The notes under the pieces: generated by a model
Databases searched by the model: none
Told to the model about the DNA's origin: nothing
Seen by the model: the letters and a program-made list of their open reading frames with translations, nothing else
Program-made: the position numbers and the translations under genes
Origin: a bacterium
GTDB lineage: Bacteria > Electryoneota > RPQS01
Direction: 5' to 3'
NCBI GenBank assembly: GCA_028711875.1
Contig: JAQTRJ010000066.1
Location: 1 to 8,901 of the forward strand
Length of the DNA: 8,901 nt
In this document: positions 6,536 through 8,901 of the stretch, piece after piece
Numbering within the stretch: position 1 is the stretch's first letter
Layout of the letters: the number at the start of each line of letters is the position of its first letter

Positions 6536-8428
6536 TTACCGGCCACCTTTCGCGGCACGAGCTGTTTCGTCGGAGGGCGGGATCAGTCCAAGCACCTCGT
6601 CAATGTCGTGCGCGTCGAGTGATTCGCGTTCAATCAGCGCTTTTGCCAACTTGTGCAGACGTTCGATTTCGCGAGTGAGGACTTCGTGAGCGGTCGCTTC
6701 GGCACGTTCCACGATTTCCCGCACGCCCTCGTCAATGGCTTTGGCCGTATGATCGCTGTAGTCCTGAATATGCGTGTAATCCCGGCCGAGAAAAACCTCA
6801 TCTTCTTTCTGTCCGTAGCGAAGCGGCCCCAGTTTCTCCGACATGCCCCACTGCGTGACCATCTTCTTGGCGATTTCGGAGATCCGCTTGAGATCGTCGG
6901 AGGCGCCGGTGGTGAGTTCATTGTACACCAGCTGCTCGGCCACCCGCCCGCCCATGAGAAACACCAATTGGCTCTCCAGATAGCTCCGCGAATAGCTGTG
7001 CCGGTCGTCAAGCGGCACCACGTGCGTCACTCCCATCGCCCGCCCACGTGGAATGATCGTCACTTTGTGCACCGGATCAATACCGGGAACGAACTTGGCG
7101 ATGAGCACGTGCCCCGATTCGTGATAGGCCGTCGCGTGTTTTTCATGCTCGGAGATCACGGCCGACTTCCGCTCCACGCCCATCAGCACTTTGTCCTTCG
7201 CCGCTTCCAGATCGAGCATGGAAATCACGTCCCGATCGGACCGCGCCGCGATCAGCGCCGCTTCGTTCATCAGGTTCGAGAGTTCCGCGCCCGCCATGCC
7301 CGGCGTGCTCTTGGCAATCACTTCCAAGTCCACGTCGGCGGCCAGCGGCTTGTTCTTGGCATGAACCTTGAGAATTCCGATCCGTCCGCGCACGTCGGGA
7401 CGATCCACCACGATTTGGCGGTCGAAGCGGCCGGGGCGCAGCAAAGCGGGATCGAGAATATCGGGACGATTCGTAGCGGCAACCAGAATCACTCCGTCGT
7501 TGTCGTCGAAACCGTCCATCTCAATAAGCAGTTGATTGAGCGTCTGCTCGCGCTCGTCGTGACCACCGCCCAATCCCGCTCCGCGATGGCGTCCGACCGC
7601 GTCAATCTCGTCTATGAAGATGATGCACGGCGCGTTTTTCTTGCCGTTCTCGAACAGATCGCGGACCCGGCTTGCGCCCACGCCCACGAACATCTCCACG
7701 AATTCCGCGCCGCTGATCGAAAAGAATGGCACTCCCGCCTCCCCCGCTACCGCCTTCGCCAACAGAGTTTTTCCCGTTCCGGGTGGGCCGAGCAGCAAGC
7801 ATCCGCGCGGGATCCGCCCGCCCAGCCGAACGAATTTTCGCGGATTCTTGAGAACCTCGATAATTTCCGCCAGCTCTTCCTTCGCTTCCTCCGCTCCGGC
7901 GACGTCGGCAAAAGTGATTTTCGGCTTGCTCTCCGAGAATAATTTGGCCTTGCTCTTGCCGAACGCGAACAACCCTTTCGGCCCCATCCCCGATTGCATC
8001 CGCGTGAACAAGAAGATCGTGAATCCGATGATCAGCACCCACGGCAGTAGATTGAGCAAATAGCTGCCGAGATCCGGTCGCTTCTCTTTAAAGCGCAGCG
8101 CCACGCCCCGTTCGCGCCACTGCGTCAGCAGGTCGTTGTCAATCTGCGGCGGCAGCGTTGTGCGAAAGCGCTGTCCGTCTTTGTACACGCCGTACAGCGT
8201 CTGTCCGACCACCGTTCCTTCACGCACGTCGCCGGCTTGCACTCGTTCCTCGAACCGGTGATAGGGAATCTCCGTCTCGCCGGATTGCCGGTTGAAGACC
8301 TGCGCCAGTACGACGAACAGCACCACCACGAGCAACAGAAGATAAAACGTCCGCGTCGCCTTCTTCCACTCGATCCGGTCGTCGCCCGGCTTGCGCCGCT
8401 TGTCTTTGTCCTTGTCCGAATCGCTCAC
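6536..8428 (-). CDS. ftsH: ATP-dependent zinc metalloprotease FtsH
   Basis: FtsH is a hexameric inner-membrane AAA+ protease that extracts and degrades misassembled membrane proteins and selected cytoplasmic proteins. From the chosen GTG it has 630 residues, a normal length. After a charged N-terminus of about 27 residues ([12 protein letters not shown]...), TM1 spans about 28-45, an outer-face domain follows, and TM2 spans about 123-143. The AAA module shows Walker A GPPGTGKT (214-221), the pore loop MFVGVG (246-251), Walker [10 protein letters not shown] (268-276) and the second region of homology [21 protein letters not shown] (318-338). The protease has HESGH (436-440) and the third zinc ligand Asp, about 512, in TTGASDDLK. 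The frame continues 29 codons upstream, but that part lies within hpt. GTG at 8428 has AGGAA seven bases ahead and sits 4 bp after the hpt stop. The hpt-ftsH order is widely conserved. Confidence 0.97.
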   Translation of the reverse strand: MSDSDKDKDKRRKPGDDRIEWKKATRTFYLLLLVVVLFVVLAQVFNRQSGETEIPYHRFEERVQAGDVREGTVVGQTLYGVYKDGQRFRTTLPPQIDNDLLTQWRERGVALRFKEKRPDLGSYLLNLLPWVLIIGFTIFLFTRMQSGMGPKGLFAFGKSKAKLFSESKPKITFADVAGAEEAKEELAEIIEVLKNPRKFVRLGGRIPRGCLLLGPPGTGKTLLAKAVAGEAGVPFFSISGAEFVEMFVGVGASRVRDLFENGKKNAPCIIFIDEIDAVGRHRGAGLGGGHDEREQTLNQLLIEMDGFDDNDGVILVAATNRPDILDPALLRPGRFDRQIVVDRPDVRGRIGILKVHAKNKPLAADVDLEVIAKSTPGMAGAELSNLMNEAALIAARSDRDVISMLDLEAAKDKVLMGVERKSAVISEHEKHATAYHESGHVLIAKFVPGIDPVHKVTIIPRGRAMGVTHVVPLDDRHSYSRSYLESQLVFLMGGRVAEQLVYNELTTGASDDLKRISEIAKKMVTQWGMSEKLGPLRYGQKEDEVFLGRDYTHIQDYSDHTAKAIDEGVREIVERAEATAHEVLTREIERLHKLAKALIERESLDAHDIDEVLGLIPPSDETARAAKGGR

Positions 8429-8432
8429 GGGT

Positions 8433-8901
8433 CTATTCCTGTTCGTCGGTGCGAGCGTATAAATCCGGAAGCTGCCGCCACCGGTGCGCGTAGTCGAGAC
8501 CGTATCCGACCACAAACAGATCGGGGATGTCCATGCCGATATATTCCGCCTGATCGCCGTCCGCTTTGATCGCCATCGGCTTGCGGAACATGGCCGCCAT
8601 CGCCAGACTGGCGGGGCGCATGGCGCCCAAATGCCGGCGGAGAAATTCCAGCGACTTTCCGGTGTCCACGATGTCTTCCACGATCACCACGTGCCGGCCG
8701 GTGATGTCCGCGTCAACATCCTTCACCAGCCGGATCGGTCCCGAAACCATATTCTTGTCGTAGCTTGAAAGCCGAATAAAATCCACCTCGCAGGGAATGT
8801 TCACTTCCCGAATTAAATCGGCCATGAACATGAAGCAGCCGTTTAATACTCCGATGAACACCGGATCGAGGCCGTTGTAATCCCGACGCAATCGTTGAGC
8901 G
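8433..8901 (-). CDS. hpt: Hypoxanthine phosphoribosyltransferase, 5' end beyond window
   Basis: Hpt salvages hypoxanthine (and usually guanine) with PRPP to give IMP or GMP in the cytoplasm. The frame is open to the right edge, giving 155 visible residues. Members usually have about 175-185, so some 20-25 N-terminal residues are missing. A TTG at 8891 within the frame is not a likely start, because the alignment to the family continues upstream of it (AQRLRRDYNG). Visible motifs are PVFIGVLNGCFMFMADL, the flexible-loop region DFIRLSSYDKNMVSGPIR, the PRPP-binding loop VVIVEDIVDTGKS (8690-8652) and the C-terminal FVVGYGLDYAHRWRQLPDLY. All match bacterial Hpt. It is followed 4 bp later by ftsH. 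In many bacteria tilS precedes hpt, so tilS may lie just outside the window. Confidence 0.96.
   Translation of the reverse strand, partial: AQRLRRDYNGLDPVFIGVLNGCFMFMADLIREVNIPCEVDFIRLSSYDKNMVSGPIRLVKDVDADITGRHVVIVEDIVDTGKSLEFLRRHLGAMRPASLAMAAMFRKPMAIKADGDQAEYIGMDIPDLFVVGYGLDYAHRWRQLPDLYARTDEQE
8436..8440 (-). promoter_or_regulatory. Shine-Dalgarno deciding the ftsH GTG start
   Basis: The minus strand reads AGGAA, then seven bases, then GTG at 8428. The site overlaps the last codons and the stop (CAG GAA TAG) of hpt. It supports this GTG over the longer reading frame, which would begin inside hpt. Confidence 0.7.

Noticed and set aside
6653..7942. A 429-codon open frame on the plus strand opposite ftsH.
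   Set aside because: ftsH on the other strand has all family motifs. The plus-strand frame is a shadow produced by GC-rich codon use, with His/Arg-rich composition and no recognisable domain.
802..8440. The string CAGGAATAG occurs just before both ftsH and glmS and looked like a shared regulatory motif.
   Set aside because: In the first case it is simply the end of hpt (Gln-Glu-stop) containing a Shine-Dalgarno. Two copies of a ribosome-site-like string are expected by chance.
8429..8515. An upstream extension of ftsH by 29 codons.
   Set aside because: It lies almost entirely within hpt. The GTG at 8428 has a well-placed Shine-Dalgarno and gives the usual FtsH length.
8652..8901. The TTG at 8891 as the start of hpt.
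   Set aside because: The reading frame and the family-like sequence continue to the window edge, so the gene is cut by the window and does not start there.

Overview
The window is a stretch of ordinary chromosome. It is GC-rich, and nine consecutive genes (two cut by the window edges) plus one uncharacterised membrane-protein gene all read leftward on the minus strand. In transcription order, from right to left, they are: hpt (5' end missing), ftsH, a PEGA-domain membrane protein, folE, folP, rimI, accD, surE, guaA and glmS (3' end missing). The products are typical of free-living bacteria. The surE gene and the FtsH/PEGA envelope proteins fit a Gram-negative-type organism. The protein sequences do not let me assign a phylum: they are well conserved but not recognisably close to a model species. 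An uncultured or little-studied lineage is plausible, but that is inference.

The layout is extremely compact. Gene junctions are either overlaps (14, 11, 8, 4 and 4 bp) or gaps of 4, 6, 15 and 24 bp, so there is no stretch of even 30 bp without a gene. I see no internal promoter, terminator, RNA gene, repeat array, mobile element or CRISPR. The whole block looks like one directon, probably one operon or the middle of one. Its promoter would lie to the right of the window and its end to the left. The hpt-ftsH order is the well-known tail of the tilS-hpt-ftsH cluster, so tilS may lie just outside the right edge.

Right part (8901-6536): hypoxanthine phosphoribosyltransferase (purine salvage) and the membrane AAA+ protease FtsH. 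Next (6529-5903) is a single-pass membrane protein with a PEGA domain and no recognised function. Centre (5916-4497): two folate-synthesis enzymes, GTP cyclohydrolase I and dihydropteroate synthase. Then come the RimI-type protein N-acetyltransferase and the carboxyltransferase beta subunit of acetyl-CoA carboxylase (4504-3134). Left part (3137-1): SurE nucleotidase, GMP synthase, and the N-terminal 267 residues of glucosamine-6-phosphate synthase.

Several products touch the guanine nucleotide pool: Hpt and GuaA make GMP/IMP, FolE consumes GTP for folate, and SurE hydrolyses nucleoside monophosphates. AccD and GlmS supply precursors for the envelope in which FtsH works. I found no evidence of a new multi-gene system. 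The observations most worth a second look are a FolE in which two lysines that bind the GTP triphosphate in E. coli are replaced, and the PEGA membrane protein wedged between ftsH and folE.
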